A stretch of 64,000 nucleotides of DNA, from positions 32,378 through 96,377 of the forward strand of contig CANIRZ010000004.1 in assembly GCA_947470185.1 (NCBI GenBank), read 5' to 3'. Positions 54,629 to 64,000 of this stretch are shown piece by piece; position 1 is the stretch's first letter, and every line of letters begins with the position of its first letter. The position numbers and the translations under genes were made by a program. Origin of the DNA: Sphingomonadales bacterium. GTDB taxonomy: Bacteria; Pseudomonadota; Alphaproteobacteria; Sphingomonadales; Sphingomonadaceae. The notes under the pieces are model-generated. The model was not told the origin of the DNA. It saw nothing but the letters and a program-made list of their open reading frames with translations, and did not search any database.

Positions 54629-55624
54629 TTACTTTGTTTTGCCAACAACGCTTTCAGGCAGGTCTTGCCCAAAAACGCGCTGATAATATTCGGCGACCAA
54701 AGCGCGTTCTGCATCGTCACATTTGTTCAGGAACGACAAGCGGAACGCAAAGCCTACATTTTTGAAGATCGCGGTGTTTTGTGCCCATGTGATAACTGTA
54801 CGCGGGCTCATAACGGTCGAAATGTCGCCATTGATGAAACCCTGACGCGTCATCTCGGCGACCTTCACCATATTTGTGACCGTCGCGGCGTCCGTGCCCG
54901 ATGCCTTGGCCAAAACGATTTCGCTTTCGACCTGCGCAGGCAGATAGTTCAAGCCAACAACGATGTTCCAACGGTCCATCTGGCCTTGGTTAATAGCTTG
55001 CGTGCCGTGATACAGACCGCTGGTGTCACCCAGACCAACGGTGTTGGCCGTGGCAAAGAGGCGGAAATAGGGATTAGGCCGAATGACGCGGTTTTGGTCG
55101 AGCAGCGTCAGCTTGCCTTCGGTTTCAAGCACGCGCTGGATCACGAACATCACATCGGGGCGGCCAGCATCATATTCGTCGAACACCAATGCGGTTGGCG
55201 TCTGCAGCGCCCAAGGCAATAGACCCTCGCGGAACTCGGTCACTTGCTGGCCATCGCGTAAGACAATGGCGTCACGCCCGATGAGGTCGATACGGCTGAT
55301 ATGCGCATCAAGGTTGATGCGGATGCATGGCCATTTCAGGCGCGCGGCAACCTGTTCGATATGCGTCGATTTTCCGGTGCCGTGATAACCCTGAACCATC
55401 ACACGGCGGTTAAAGGCAAAGCCAGCGAGGATCGCCAATGTGGTGTCGGGGTCAAAGACATAGCTGTCGTCGGTGTCTGGCACCCGTTCGTCAGCTATCG
55501 AGAAAGCAGGGCATTCCATATCGACATCAATACCGAACACTTCACGCACGCTGACCATTTTGTCAGGTGCAGCGAGGATCGTCGTATCGCGGCTGTCGGC
55601 TTGGATATTTGGAATGTCGGTCAT
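54629..55624 (-). CDS. cobS: Cobaltochelatase CobS subunit (AAA+ ATPase)
   Basis: 331 aa. MoxR-like AAA+ ATPase: Walker [15 protein letters not shown] near 93-106, Walker [15 protein letters not shown], sensor [11 protein letters not shown]. The SREVFG...ECPAF N-terminus is CobS-like. It forms the hexamer that partners CobT. ATG at 55624 has GAAGAGACGAC upstream. The gene directly follows a J-domain protein on the same strand. Confidence 0.93.
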   Translation of the reverse strand: MTDIPNIQADSRDTTILAAPDKMVSVREVFGIDVDMECPAFSIADERVPDTDDSYVFDPDTTLAILAGFAFNRRVMVQGYHGTGKSTHIEQVAARLKWPCIRINLDAHISRIDLIGRDAIVLRDGQQVTEFREGLLPWALQTPTALVFDEYDAGRPDVMFVIQRVLETEGKLTLLDQNRVIRPNPYFRLFATANTVGLGDTSGLYHGTQAINQGQMDRWNIVVGLNYLPAQVESEIVLAKASGTDAATVTNMVKVAEMTRQGFINGDISTVMSPRTVITWAQNTAIFKNVGFAFRLSFLNKCDDAERALVAEYYQRVFGQDLPESVVGKTK

Positions 55625-55709
55625 GTCGTCTCTTCTCGGTTCAGTTTTGATGTCCCTGTGCCGTTCGTGGGGAATATGCCGGACGCGAACGGGAAGGGGA
55701 GGTTGTTCG

Positions 55710-56306
55710 TTACGCGAACGCACTCTGCTTTTTTAAATGCGTATAAGCAGCAATCACGTCTTGCAAAGCCTTTTCATGAGACCTGTTGCCGCCATTTTTA
55801 TCCGGATGATAGGCGCGCACCTTTGCGGAATAGGCGCTGCGCAATGCCCGCCGGTCCGCATCCTCGCCAAGCCCTAGCGTCTTTAACGCGGTACGGTCCT
55901 CAGGCGAAAGAAAATGGCCGTCGGCCCGTTCCTGTGGCATGCGCGAACGGAACCGCGTGGAAATGGCATCCAGCGGGTCTTTGAAGTCCGCCCATTTGGG
56001 CGGCGAATCAACATTGCCGTTCGCGCGAAAGGCACGCGCTTCGCTTGGCCACGCATAAATGGGGCTTTGCGCCATGGAAATCTCGTCTGCCGTCATGCCA
56101 GCAAACCAGTTGTAACCGGCGTTAAACGCGCGGACATGGTCGAGGCAGAGATACTGATAGTCGCCAGGACCATTGGCCGATGCTGCTTGACCGTGCGGAT
56201 CGGGCGCGCGAAACTCACCCGCTTCGTAGCAGCGCGGATATGCGCATTGCCGAGCCGCCCCGCGAATGCGGCCATGAAATCGGTCAGTGGAACGGTCGGC
56301 GGCCAT
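55710..56306 (-). CDS. J-domain (DnaJ-like) protein
   Basis: 198 aa. The C-terminal about 60 residues form a J domain, with [17 protein letters not shown] followed by YHPDKNGGN (HPD motif) and [10 protein letters not shown]. The N-terminal part has Cys pairs ([19 protein letters not shown]) that may bind metal. It recruits and stimulates a DnaK partner. ATG at 56306 has AAGGA upstream. Divergent from bolA, preceding cobS; this order is common in alphaproteobacteria. Confidence 0.87.
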   Translation of the reverse strand: MAADRSTDRFHGRIRGAARQCAYPRCYEAGEFRAPDPHGQAASANGPGDYQYLCLDHVRAFNAGYNWFAGMTADEISMAQSPIYAWPSEARAFRANGNVDSPPKWADFKDPLDAISTRFRSRMPQERADGHFLSPEDRTALKTLGLGEDADRRALRSAYSAKVRAYHPDKNGGNRSHEKALQDVIAAYTHLKKQSAFA

Positions 56307-56349
56307 GATTTTCCTTGGCGAAAAACCTGCCGTATGGGAAGAGCGGCGG

Positions 56350-56628
56350 ATGAAAAAAGGTCCTGCCCACATAGAAATGGAAATGTTGCTTGAAGCAGCA
56401 TTCGCACCAAGCCGTCTTGCCGTTATTAACGATAGCGCAAAACATCACGGCCACAGCGGCGATGATGGGTCTGGCGAATCCCACTTTACGATTGAGATCG
56501 AAAGCGCTGCATTTACAGGCATATCTCGCTTGACGCGGCAGCGTATGGTGAACAAGGCGCTGGGCGATATTCCTGGAACGCGGGTTCATGCGTTGGCAAT
56601 CAAAGCTAGTGCGCCGGGCGAAGTTTAG
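56350..56628 (+). CDS. bolA: BolA family protein
   Basis: 92 aa. LLEAAFAPSRLAVINDSAKHHGHSG and ESHFTIEIESAAFTGISRLTRQRMVNKAL match BolA: invariant His pairs that bind [2Fe-2S] clusters with monothiol glutaredoxins, and a helix-turn-helix-like KH fold. The first ATG compatible with the divergent J-domain gene (start 56306) was used; GGCGG lies close upstream. Confidence 0.88.
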   Translation: MKKGPAHIEMEMLLEAAFAPSRLAVINDSAKHHGHSGDDGSGESHFTIEIESAAFTGISRLTRQRMVNKALGDIPGTRVHALAIKASAPGEV

Positions 56629-56673
56629 CTATTCCACGGGCCCAGACAATCGGTCCAAAGCGGAGACGAACCT

Positions 56674-57192
56674 ATGACTAAGCTGACCTATGCTATTTTG
56701 CTCGCTGCAATCTGTGCGCCATCCGCTTATGCCGCCGAAAAGCAAGCTGCCGGTCCGAAAGTCTATACCGATATTGTAGCATGCCGATCCATAATCGATG
56801 GGGTCGCAAGGCTTCAATGCTTTGACGCCGCAACACAGGCGCTGGAAACCGCAACCCAAAATAAGCAGGTTGTGATGTTGGACCAAGGCGAAGTGCAAAA
56901 GACGAAAAAGTCACTGTTTGGGTTCGCTTTACCCAACATTCCGTTCTTCGGGGAAAGCGCGGAGGAACAGGCAAATGAATTTAAAGAAATTGAAGGCGAG
57001 TTGGCCAATGTTCAGGCCCTGCCTTATGGAAAATACCAGTTTACTGTCGAGGACGCAGGGACTTGGCAGACAACGCAGGGAACTTCGACATTCCTGAAAA
57101 ACGGCAAAAAGTTCAAAATCAAACGGGCCGCTTTGGGTAGCTTCATGCTTGTGACGAACAGCACGGGCATCCGCGTCAAACGGGTGAATTGA
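56674..57192 (+). CDS. Exported hypothetical protein
   Basis: 172 aa. Signal peptide (residues about 1-20, ending AYA). The mature start VYTDIVACRSIIDGVARLQCFDAATQAL holds two conserved Cys in a C-x(12)-C 'cxxI.d..aRL.CfD' pattern seen at the N-termini of several small periplasmic or VasI-like proteins. The rest has beta-rich character (TAYGKYQFTVEDAG-like stretch). Function unknown. Confidence 0.72.
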   Translation: MTKLTYAILLAAICAPSAYAAEKQAAGPKVYTDIVACRSIIDGVARLQCFDAATQALETATQNKQVVMLDQGEVQKTKKSLFGFALPNIPFFGESAEEQANEFKEIEGELANVQALPYGKYQFTVEDAGTWQTTQGTSTFLKNGKKFKIKRAALGSFMLVTNSTGIRVKRVN

Positions 57193-57222
57193 AACATCAG
57201 CGCTTTTTTAGGGCAGAATAAT

Positions 57223-58137
57223 ATGATTGAACTTTCCCCGCACCGCCTGTCGCTGTCGACGGGCATCGATATGGATGTGTTTACCGCTGGAAACTCCGCA
57301 CATCCCGCGATCATATTTCTACATGGTTTTCCCGAATCACACCGCACTTGGCGGCACCAGATGGCGCATTTTGCTGACCGCTTTTACTGCATTGCGCCCG
57401 ACCAACGCGGCTACCGGGGTACATCAAAGCCCAAAGAGGTAGAGGCGTATACAGCCGACAAATTGACCGCCGATATCTTCGCATTGGCCGATGCGCTTAA
57501 TGTGCAGCAATTTGTGATCGTTGGCCATGACTGGGGTGGCGCAATTGCATGGAGCGTTGCGTTAAATGGTCAACCCGATGCCCCCAACCCTGCATGGGCA
57601 GGCCGCGTACCGCGCGCCGTTATTGCCAACGCGCCGCATCCATATCTTTTTCAACGCCTGTTGATTACCGATATGAATCAGCGGGCATCCAGCCAATATA
57701 TGATTGATTTTCGCGATACATCAAATGATGCGCTTGTGCAGGATCAGGGGCTGACCGGTTTAATGCTCAAGACCGTTAAATGGGATAAGCCGAGCGCGAT
57801 GGAGCCTGAGGAACGCACTGCTTTGCTGGCCGATTGGGCGGATCGCGATGCCTGTTTCGGCATGCTCAACTGGTACCGCGCCTCTGCGCTATATGTGCCA
57901 ACGATGGATGAAGATGCCGAAATCCCGGCCTTTGCCGCTGGTGCGTTTCCGCAGCTGATGATCCCGACCTTAGTTGTCTGGGCTATGGACGACCTCGCTT
58001 TGCCGCCAAGTAACATCGATGGCATCGAAGAATTGGTTCCCGACGTGACAATCGCCCCGGTCGAGAATTGCGGACATTTTGTCATTTGGGAACGACCCGA
58101 TGCGGTGAACGCGGCAATGGAGCAATTCTTACGCTAA
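57223..58137 (+). CDS. Epoxide hydrolase-like alpha/beta hydrolase
   Basis: 304 aa. HGFPESHRTWRHQM (oxyanion), nucleophile Asp in GHDWGGAIAW, acidic residue in WAMDDLALPP and His in NCGHFVIWE give the alpha/beta-hydrolase triad with Asp nucleophile typical of epoxide hydrolases or haloalkane dehalogenases. The cap domain (about residues 135-215) is present. GGGCAGA precedes the ATG. The exact substrate is unknown. Confidence 0.85.
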   Translation: MIELSPHRLSLSTGIDMDVFTAGNSAHPAIIFLHGFPESHRTWRHQMAHFADRFYCIAPDQRGYRGTSKPKEVEAYTADKLTADIFALADALNVQQFVIVGHDWGGAIAWSVALNGQPDAPNPAWAGRVPRAVIANAPHPYLFQRLLITDMNQRASSQYMIDFRDTSNDALVQDQGLTGLMLKTVKWDKPSAMEPEERTALLADWADRDACFGMLNWYRASALYVPTMDEDAEIPAFAAGAFPQLMIPTLVVWAMDDLALPPSNIDGIEELVPDVTIAPVENCGHFVIWERPDAVNAAMEQFLR

Positions 58138-58203
58138 TCGTGGAGTGTATAGGATACGCGTGCGCTGATGCTAAAATCACATTGCACCATAGGCACTGCG
58201 ATA

Positions 58204-58236
58204 TTGCCCTTTCCGCCCGCGCGCCCTAAAGCGCGG
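58204..58236 (+). promoter_or_regulatory. Candidate promoter and hairpin upstream of hisG
   Basis: TTGCCC (58204-58209), 16-nt spacer and CTAAAG (58226-58231) give a plausible promoter whose start is a few nt before the GTG at 58242. CCGCGC (58217-58222) and GCGCGG (58231-58236) form a 6-bp stem over it. CTAAAGCGCGG also occurs just before crcB. Confidence 0.35.
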
Positions 58237-58241
58237 CCATT

Positions 58242-58898
58242 GTGATTGAACCAATTATCTTTGCAATCCCCAAGGGACGGATCCTCGACGAGGCTTTGCC
58301 GTTGATGCACGCGGCGGGCATACAGCCTGAGCCGGCGTTTTTTGACGAGGCTAGCCGCGCGCTTCTGTTTGCGACCAATGACCCTGCGGTCAGCATCATT
58401 CGCGTGCGCGCATTCGACGTGGCGACCTTTGTGGCCCACGGTGCGGCGCATATTGGTATCGTCGGCTCCGACGTTATCGACGAATTTGACTATTCGGAGC
58501 TGTATGCGCCCGTTGACCTTGGCATTGGCCGCTGCCGTATATCGGTTGCGATGCCGAAAGGCGCAACGGACGACGTTAATGGCGGGCATATCCGCGTCGC
58601 CACCAAATATCCCACTACAACGAGCCGTTATTATCATGCGCGCGGAATTCAGGCCGAATGTGTGAAGTTGAACGGCGCGATGGAACTTGCGCCTTCGCTC
58701 GGGCTTTCGGGCCGCATTGTTGACTTGGTGTCTTCGGGCAAGACACTAGCCGAAAACGGGCTCGTCGAAACGGCGATCATTTCCCAAGTGTCCGCACGCC
58801 TTATTGTCAATCGTGCGGCATATAAGATGATGAGCGGGACTATTCCGGCCATGGTGCAACGCTTTCGAGAGCTGACGGGATCACGTGCAGCGGCTTAA
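58242..58898 (+). CDS. hisG: ATP phosphoribosyltransferase, short (HisZ-dependent) form
   Basis: 218 aa, the short form lacking the C-terminal regulatory domain of about 70-80 residues, so it should need a HisZ subunit; none is in this window. [29 protein letters not shown] and [15 protein letters not shown] are the catalytic and PRPP-binding blocks. First step of histidine synthesis. Uses a GTG start. It overlaps hisD by 14 nt. Confidence 0.92.
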   Translation: MIEPIIFAIPKGRILDEALPLMHAAGIQPEPAFFDEASRALLFATNDPAVSIIRVRAFDVATFVAHGAAHIGIVGSDVIDEFDYSELYAPVDLGIGRCRISVAMPKGATDDVNGGHIRVATKYPTTTSRYYHARGIQAECVKLNGAMELAPSLGLSGRIVDLVSSGKTLAENGLVETAIISQVSARLIVNRAAYKMMSGTIPAMVQRFRELTGSRAAA

Positions 58899-60174
58899 CG
58901 CCTCCGATGCTGGCTTTGCCGACGCATTTGACGCGTTGGTAAATGGCCGGCGTGAGGCGGATGCTGACGTATCGAGAGATGTCGTGCAGACTATCCACGA
59001 TGTGCGGGCGCACGGAGACGCAACGCTGGTGGAAATGACTCAGCGTTTTGACGGGTTCGACCTTAATGATGCCGGTTGGCAGATTGACGCTGCGCAGTGC
59101 AAGGCGGCTTATGAAGGGCTGGATGCAGGCTTGCGGGATGCGTTGACGCTCGCAGCGAAACGTATTGAGGCTTATCATCAGGCGCAGCTGCCCGAAAATC
59201 GGGACTATCGCGACAGTGACAATGTCCGGCTTGGCGCGCGCTGGTCCGCGGTCGATGCGGCAGGAGTCTATGTGCCCGGCGGCCGTGCGGCCTATCCTTC
59301 CTCGGTGTTGATGAACATTATTCCGGCCAAGGTGGCAGGTGTCGCGCGTATTGTCATGGTTACCCCAACCCCGGGCGGGGAAACCAACCAGACCGTGATG
59401 GCTGCCGCGCATTTGGCGGGCGTTGATGAAATCTGGCGCGTGGGCGGCGCGCAAGCGATTGCGGCGCTCGCGTATGGAACGGAGCGCATTCGGCCAGTCG
59501 ATGTCATCACTGGCCCGGGAAATGCGTGGGTCGCGGAGGCCAAGCGTCAGCTTTATGGTGTTGTCGGCATCGACATGGTGGCGGGACCTTCCGAAATTGT
59601 CGTGGTTGCCGATGCCCAAAATGACCCCGATTGGATTGCCGTCGATTTGTTAAGTCAGGCCGAGCATGACCCGACGAGCCAGTCGATCCTGTTAACGGAC
59701 AATGCCGATTTCGCAGACCAAGTTTCAGCCGCAGTTGATGTGCAGCTTACGGCGCTTTCAACGGGCGCGGTTGCGCGGGCCAGTTGGACTGATTTCGGCG
59801 CGATTATCGTGGTTGATGATTTGGAAGGCGCAATGCCTCTGGTTAATCGGCTTGCGGCCGAGCATCTTGAACTGGCTGTGGACGATGACCGCGCAGAACG
59901 CTTGTTCGACCTTGTCCGCCATGCAGGGTCGGTTTTCTTGGGCCGTATGACGCCCGAGGCGATTGGCGATTATGTTGCCGGACCAAACCATGTATTACCC
60001 ACCGGTCGGCGCGCACGCTTTGCGTCTGGTTTGTCCGTGCTCGACTTCATGAAGCGGACGAGTTTCATTGCGCTCGACAGAAACGCCATCAATATAATTG
60101 GCCCAGCAGCAGCAACGCTGGCTGATGCCGAAGGTTTACCCGCCCATGCGGCGAGTGTCAGGAAAAGATTATGA
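58885..60174 (+). CDS. hisD: Histidinol dehydrogenase
   Basis: 429 aa. Last two oxidations of histidine synthesis, NAD-dependent, zinc enzyme. [42 protein letters not shown] (zinc Gln/His), and the C-terminal [14 protein letters not shown] region are present. GTG start at 58885 lies inside hisG; the overlap of 14 nt suggests coupling. Stop overlaps nusB (ATGA). Confidence 0.95.
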   Translation: MQRLNASDAGFADAFDALVNGRREADADVSRDVVQTIHDVRAHGDATLVEMTQRFDGFDLNDAGWQIDAAQCKAAYEGLDAGLRDALTLAAKRIEAYHQAQLPENRDYRDSDNVRLGARWSAVDAAGVYVPGGRAAYPSSVLMNIIPAKVAGVARIVMVTPTPGGETNQTVMAAAHLAGVDEIWRVGGAQAIAALAYGTERIRPVDVITGPGNAWVAEAKRQLYGVVGIDMVAGPSEIVVVADAQNDPDWIAVDLLSQAEHDPTSQSILLTDNADFADQVSAAVDVQLTALSTGAVARASWTDFGAIIVVDDLEGAMPLVNRLAAEHLELAVDDDRAERLFDLVRHAGSVFLGRMTPEAIGDYVAGPNHVLPTGRRARFASGLSVLDFMKRTSFIALDRNAINIIGPAAATLADAEGLPAHAASVRKRL

Positions 60175-60635
60175 GTGCGCATAACGCGAGTGCCAAATCC
60201 AAATCCCGTTCGGCTGCGCGTCTTGCATCTGTGCAGGCATTGTATCAAATGGATATGGAAGATATTGGCATCGCCCGTCTGTTGAACGAATTCCACTCGC
60301 ACCGTCTGGGGCAGGAAATCGAAGATGCGCAATATGCAGACGCCGACCCCGATTTCTTCGATGATGTTGTGTCGGGCGTTGATGCCCGTCGCGCGGAAAT
60401 CGATGTGCTGGTTGATGGCAAACTTGGCGAAAAATGGAAGATGGATCGTCTGGACAAAACGATGCTGCAGCTTCTGCGCTGTGGCACCTATGAATTGATC
60501 GCGCGGCCCGATGTGCCAACGGCGACGGTCATCGACGAATATCTGGATGTCGCACATGCGTTTTTCGACAAGAAGGACGCCAAGTTCGTGAATGGCTTGC
60601 TGGATGCCGTTGCGAAGGACGTACGCCCCCGCTGA
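60171..60635 (+). CDS. nusB: Transcription antitermination factor NusB
   Basis: 154 aa. RSAARLASVQALYQMDM at the start, then LDKTMLQLLRCGTYEL and PTATVIDEYLDVAHAFFDKKDAKFVNGLLDAV near the end are the NusB signatures. It binds NusE/S10 and boxA RNA for rRNA antitermination. Overlaps hisD by 4 nt and is followed by thiL. Confidence 0.93.
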   Translation: MSAHNASAKSKSRSAARLASVQALYQMDMEDIGIARLLNEFHSHRLGQEIEDAQYADADPDFFDDVVSGVDARRAEIDVLVDGKLGEKWKMDRLDKTMLQLLRCGTYELIARPDVPTATVIDEYLDVAHAFFDKKDAKFVNGLLDAVAKDVRPR

Positions 60636-60690
60636 GCGCCTTTTTCCGATAAAGGTTCTGATTGCCCATGCGATACGTTAACGTGGCGCT

Positions 60691-61605
60691 ATGACCACCG
60701 AATCCAAGTTCATCAATCTCTTGCGCAGCTTTGCCACTGATCCTGCTGCGCGCGGTTTGTTGGATGATGTGGCGGTGATCGACATGGGTGACGCGTCGTT
60801 AATCATCACGCACGATATGATGGCGGAGGGGGTGCATTTCCGCTCAAATGCAAATCCTGCGGATGTCGCTTGGAAGCTGGTTGCGTCCAATCTGTCTGAT
60901 CTTGCCGCAAAGGGAGCGGCTCCCGTTGGTGTGCTGCTTGGCTTTATGCTTGGTGATGATGCGTGGGACAGGTCCTTTGCCATGGGGCTGGAAAAGGCGC
61001 TAGCGCATTATAACGTCGCTTTGCTTGGCGGGGACACTGTCGCCAATCGCGGTGACAAGCGCGCGCTTGGGCTGACTGCCCTTGGCATGGCAACGCATCG
61101 CCCCGTGCCATCGCGATCCAGCGCGCAAATAGGCGATATACTATATGTGACAGGGACGCTGGGCGATGCCTTGGCTGGATTTGAGCTCATGGAAGCCGGC
61201 TTTGACGAAATTGGGCCGCTTGCCGATGCGTTTAACAGGCCTCAGGCGCGGTTGTCCGATGGTCAGGCGCTGGCGCCATTTGTAACCGCCATGATGGACG
61301 TCTCAGACGGCTTGCTGCTGGATAGCGAACGCATGGCTGCCGCTAGCCAAGTTGGCATACAAATCGACCTCGCCTGCGTGCCTTTGTCGCCCTTATATAT
61401 AAGTTGCCGCACCAACAGCCTCGAAAGCCGGTTGCAGGCCGCAAGCTGGGGTGATGATTACCAATTGTTGTTCACAGCACAGCTAGACGTGACGCTGCCC
61501 GTGTACGCAACCGCCATTGGCCGTGTTTTATCCGGCGGCGGTCTCACCTTAAAAGACGGCGCGACTCCGGTAAAATTGCCCCCGATGCTCGGTTATCAAC
61601 ATTAA
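60691..61605 (+). CDS. thiL: Thiamine-monophosphate kinase
   Basis: 304 aa. AIR synthase-like fold. DDVAVIDMGDASLIITHDMMAEGVHF near the start, the SNLSDLAAKGAAPVG block, LLGGDTVAN and AMMDVSDGLLLD fit ThiL, which phosphorylates TMP to TPP. Also part of the nusB-thiL neighbourhood common in proteobacteria. Followed by a small intrinsic terminator. Confidence 0.92.
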   Translation: MTTESKFINLLRSFATDPAARGLLDDVAVIDMGDASLIITHDMMAEGVHFRSNANPADVAWKLVASNLSDLAAKGAAPVGVLLGFMLGDDAWDRSFAMGLEKALAHYNVALLGGDTVANRGDKRALGLTALGMATHRPVPSRSSAQIGDILYVTGTLGDALAGFELMEAGFDEIGPLADAFNRPQARLSDGQALAPFVTAMMDVSDGLLLDSERMAAASQVGIQIDLACVPLSPLYISCRTNSLESRLQAASWGDDYQLLFTAQLDVTLPVYATAIGRVLSGGGLTLKDGATPVKLPPMLGYQH

Positions 61606-61615
61606 TAAGCCAAAC

Positions 61616-61635
61616 CGGCCCACAAGGCCGTTTTT
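61616..61635 (+). terminator. Intrinsic terminator after thiL
   Basis: CGGCC-CACAA-GGCCG followed by TTTTT, 10 nt after the thiL stop. Short stem, but strong G-C content and a good T-run. Confidence 0.75.
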
Positions 61636-61744
61636 ATGGGTTGCGTCATACTATAAAGCCACCCTATACCGCACCCGCTTGTGTGCCTTTCTGGGTACAC
61701 TGGAAGAGAGTTTCTAACAAAGAAAAACGGGGAAGGGACAGTTT

Positions 61745-63871
61745 ATGTCTTTGTCAATTATGGCTATATTGTGCGGGCTTGTTGCCGTGCTTTATGGAAT
61801 TATAACAAGCCGCTCGGTGCTTGCTGCATCAGCCGGTACACCGCGGATGCAGGAAATTGCAGCCGCTATTCAGGAAGGCGCTGGCGCCTATCTGGCCCGC
61901 CAATATCGCACTATCGCCATTGTTGGCGTGATCGTTGCTGTTTTGGTCGGTGTGTTCCTCGGGCCGCTGTCTGCGGTCGGTTTCGTCCTTGGCGCTGTGT
62001 TGTCTGGTGCGACCGGCTTTATCGGGATGAACATCTCGGTTCGCGCCAACGTCCGCACTGCGCAGGCTGCTAGCGAAAGCCTTCAAAAAGGCCTGACGAT
62101 GGCGTTTAATGCCGGTGCGATCACCGGTATGCTCGTGGCTGGCCTCGCGTTGCTCGCGATTGCTGGTTTCTTCTATTACCTGACCGAAGTCGCGATGAAC
62201 CTGCCGAACAGCCGTCCGGTGATCGACGGTTTGCTGGCATTGGCGTTCGGCGCATCGCTAATTTCGATCTTTGCGCGTCTGGGCGGTGGTATCTTTACCA
62301 AGGCTGCGGATGTCGGCGCCGACCTCGTCGGTAAGGTCGAAGCAAATATTCCTGAGGATGACCCCCGCAACCCTGCGACGATCGCTGACAATGTCGGCGA
62401 TAACGTTGGCGATTGTGCTGGTATGGCGGCCGACTTGTTTGAAACCTATGTTGTGACCATTGGCGCAACGATGGTTTTGCTTGCCTTGTTGATGCCAGCT
62501 ACGATGCCAGCAGCTGTACTGTTGAACCTGATGTCGTTGCCACTGGTTGTTGGCGGTATCTGCATTCTGACCTCGATCTTGGGAACCTTTTTCGTCCGTT
62601 TGGGCGGTGGTACCAACATCATGGGTGCGATGTACAAGGGCTTTCTGGTCACCGCAGTCACTTCTATTCCGGCGATTGGTTATGTCACATATCAGACGCT
62701 CGGCGGCGATATGAATGCCGTAGTGACCTACAGCACCGGCGGTTTCACTGGCTGGACCTTGTTCTATGCCATGATGGTTGGCTTGGCCGTCACCGGGCTT
62801 CTGGTCTGGATCACCGAATATTACACCAGCACCAACTACCGTCCGGTCCGTTCGATTGCCAAGGCATCGGAAACCGGTCACGGCACTAACGTCATTCAGG
62901 GACTGGCGATCAGCCTTGAATCAACAGCATTGCCGACTTTGGTTATCTGTGTTGGCATCGTCGTCTCGTTCCAGTTGGCGGGCATTATCGGTATTGCGTT
63001 CGCCGCAACCTCGATGTTGGCTTTGGCCGGTATGGTCGTCGCGCTCGACGCTTATGGGCCGGTCACCGATAACGCAGGCGGTATCGCTGAAATGTCGGAA
63101 ATGGATAAATCAGTCCGTGAAAAGACCGATGCGCTCGACGCAGTGGGTAATACTACCAAGGCCGTGACTAAGGGCTATGCCATCGGTTCAGCGGCTCTGG
63201 CGGCACTCGTTCTGTTTGGTGCCTACACCGCTGACTTGGCGTTCTACTCGGAGAAGCTCGGCCTTGCAGAAGGCGGCGTCGATTTCACCCTCATGAACCC
63301 TTACGTCATCGTCGGTCTGCTGCTGGGTGCGTTGTTGCCATATCTCTTCGGAGCAATGGGCATGACTGCAGTCGGCAAGGCAGCCGGTGAAGTCGTGAAG
63401 GACGTTCGTGACCAATTCGCCAGCAACCCCGGGATCATGGATGGCACGTCTAAGCCCGATTATGCCCGCACCGTTGATTTGGTGACCAAGGCGGCGATCC
63501 GCGAAATGATCATTCCTTCGTTGCTGCCGGTACTGGCACCAATCGTCGTGTATTTCGTGATCAGCTGGGTCGCTGGCTCGGCACAGGGCTTCGCGGCTCT
63601 TGGCGCGCTTCTGCTTGGTGTGATCGTCGGTGGACTGTTCGTTGCTATCTCGATGACATCGGGAGGCGGCGCATGGGATAATGCCAAGAAATATATCGAA
63701 GATGGCCACCATGGCGGCAAAGGTTCGGAGGCCCATAAAGCAGCCGTAACCGGCGATACCGTCGGTGACCCTTACAAGGACACCGCTGGACCTGCTGTCA
63801 ACCCAATGATCAAGATCACGAACATCGTGGCCTTGCTTCTATTGGCAGCATTGGCCCATGGCGGCATGTAA
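61745..63871 (+). CDS. hppA: K+-independent H+-translocating membrane pyrophosphatase
   Basis: 708 aa with about 16 hydrophobic helices. [20 protein letters not shown] and [18 protein letters not shown] form the pyrophosphate/Mg site. [18 protein letters not shown] carries Lys472, the residue known to mark K+-independent enzymes (Ala in K+-dependent ones). It couples PPi hydrolysis to proton export, recovering energy. GGGAAGGGA precedes the ATG. Preceded by the thiL terminator, followed by its own. Confidence 0.96.
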   Translation: MSLSIMAILCGLVAVLYGIITSRSVLAASAGTPRMQEIAAAIQEGAGAYLARQYRTIAIVGVIVAVLVGVFLGPLSAVGFVLGAVLSGATGFIGMNISVRANVRTAQAASESLQKGLTMAFNAGAITGMLVAGLALLAIAGFFYYLTEVAMNLPNSRPVIDGLLALAFGASLISIFARLGGGIFTKAADVGADLVGKVEANIPEDDPRNPATIADNVGDNVGDCAGMAADLFETYVVTIGATMVLLALLMPATMPAAVLLNLMSLPLVVGGICILTSILGTFFVRLGGGTNIMGAMYKGFLVTAVTSIPAIGYVTYQTLGGDMNAVVTYSTGGFTGWTLFYAMMVGLAVTGLLVWITEYYTSTNYRPVRSIAKASETGHGTNVIQGLAISLESTALPTLVICVGIVVSFQLAGIIGIAFAATSMLALAGMVVALDAYGPVTDNAGGIAEMSEMDKSVREKTDALDAVGNTTKAVTKGYAIGSAALAALVLFGAYTADLAFYSEKLGLAEGGVDFTLMNPYVIVGLLLGALLPYLFGAMGMTAVGKAAGEVVKDVRDQFASNPGIMDGTSKPDYARTVDLVTKAAIREMIIPSLLPVLAPIVVYFVISWVAGSAQGFAALGALLLGVIVGGLFVAISMTSGGGAWDNAKKYIEDGHHGGKGSEAHKAAVTGDTVGDPYKDTAGPAVNPMIKITNIVALLLLAALAHGGM

Positions 63872-63898
63872 ATCTTAACATTAGTTAAGCTTTAGAAG

Positions 63899-63929
63899 CC
63901 CCGTCGGAAGCGATTCCGGCGGGGTTTTT
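63899..63929 (+). terminator. Intrinsic terminator of hppA
   Basis: CCCCGTCGGAA-GCGA-TTCCGGCGGGG, an 11-bp stem with one G-T pair, followed by TTTTT; 27 nt after the hppA stop. No gene is seen in the remaining 71 nt of the window. Confidence 0.93.
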
Positions 63930-64000
63930 CGTGCAAATCGGAACCGTTCATCGAAAAACTTGGACACAGCATTTTGTCTTGCTTGCGTCTCCTTTCTTCA

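Overview
This window is chromosomal core sequence from an alphaproteobacterium, most likely order Sphingomonadales (a Sphingopyxis/Sphingorhabdus-like sphingomonad). The evidence is a TrcR/DUF1013 cell-cycle regulator, DUF1192, an ATP12 F1-assembly chaperone, an alpha-type SspB, the bolA/J-domain/cobS/cobT neighbourhood, CIRCE-controlled groESL, and a K+-independent H+-pyrophosphatase. Genes are tightly packed, with many 1-4 nt stop/start overlaps. I see no rRNA, insertion sequence, prophage or CRISPR. There is one tRNA-like gene, and it looks degenerate. All identifications are by reading the sequence; no database search was run.

Layout. 0-2.9 kb: end of a DUF1295 membrane protein, a PlsC-type acyltransferase, a long FabH-like synthase, then a two-gene PspC island with a candidate sigma-54-type promoter and two upstream inverted repeats. 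2.9-9.6 kb: recF, clpA (RpoH-like promoter), DUF1192, a quinone oxidoreductase, an anchored alpha/beta hydrolase, trcR. 9.7-22.1 kb: lipid and acyl-CoA metabolism (MBL hydrolase, acyl-CoA ligase, nitronate monooxygenase-like protein, an APH-DUF6285 fusion kinase coupled to an acyl-CoA dehydrogenase, a TIGR03084 protein, an exported amidohydrolase, DUF2855), plus dinB, a TetR regulator and the degenerate tRNA. 22.2-24 kb: an HTH-RibBX fusion and ribH behind a palindromic operator candidate. 24-31.5 kb: a leucine/isovalerate module (mccB, mccA, MaoC, CitE-like lyase) convergent with acnA.

32-38 kb: a coupled chain crcB - rluA-type pseudouridine synthase - paiB-like - HAD phosphatase - small membrane protein - ATP12, followed by DUF3429 and gmk. 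38-43 kb: sspB-fumC divergent from hisBHAF. 43-45 kb: groESL with an RpoH-like promoter, CIRCE, an intergenic hairpin and a strong terminator. 45-52 kb: kup, an NTF2-like protein, a 2-hydroxyacid dehydrogenase, cysS, a desaturase and a nitroreductase. 52-56.6 kb: J-domain protein - cobS - exported peroxiredoxin - small ORF - cobT, divergent from bolA. 56.7-64 kb: an exported hypothetical, an epoxide-hydrolase-like protein, hisG-hisD-nusB, thiL and hppA with a terminator.

The most interesting points are the PspC promoter architecture, the HTH-fused RibBX with its palindrome, the LvaA/LvaB-like fusion kinase next to its dehydrogenase, the MCC-MaoC-CitE module that suggests CitE-type HMG-CoA cleavage, and a Val-derived tRNA-like gene whose anticodon now reads GAU.
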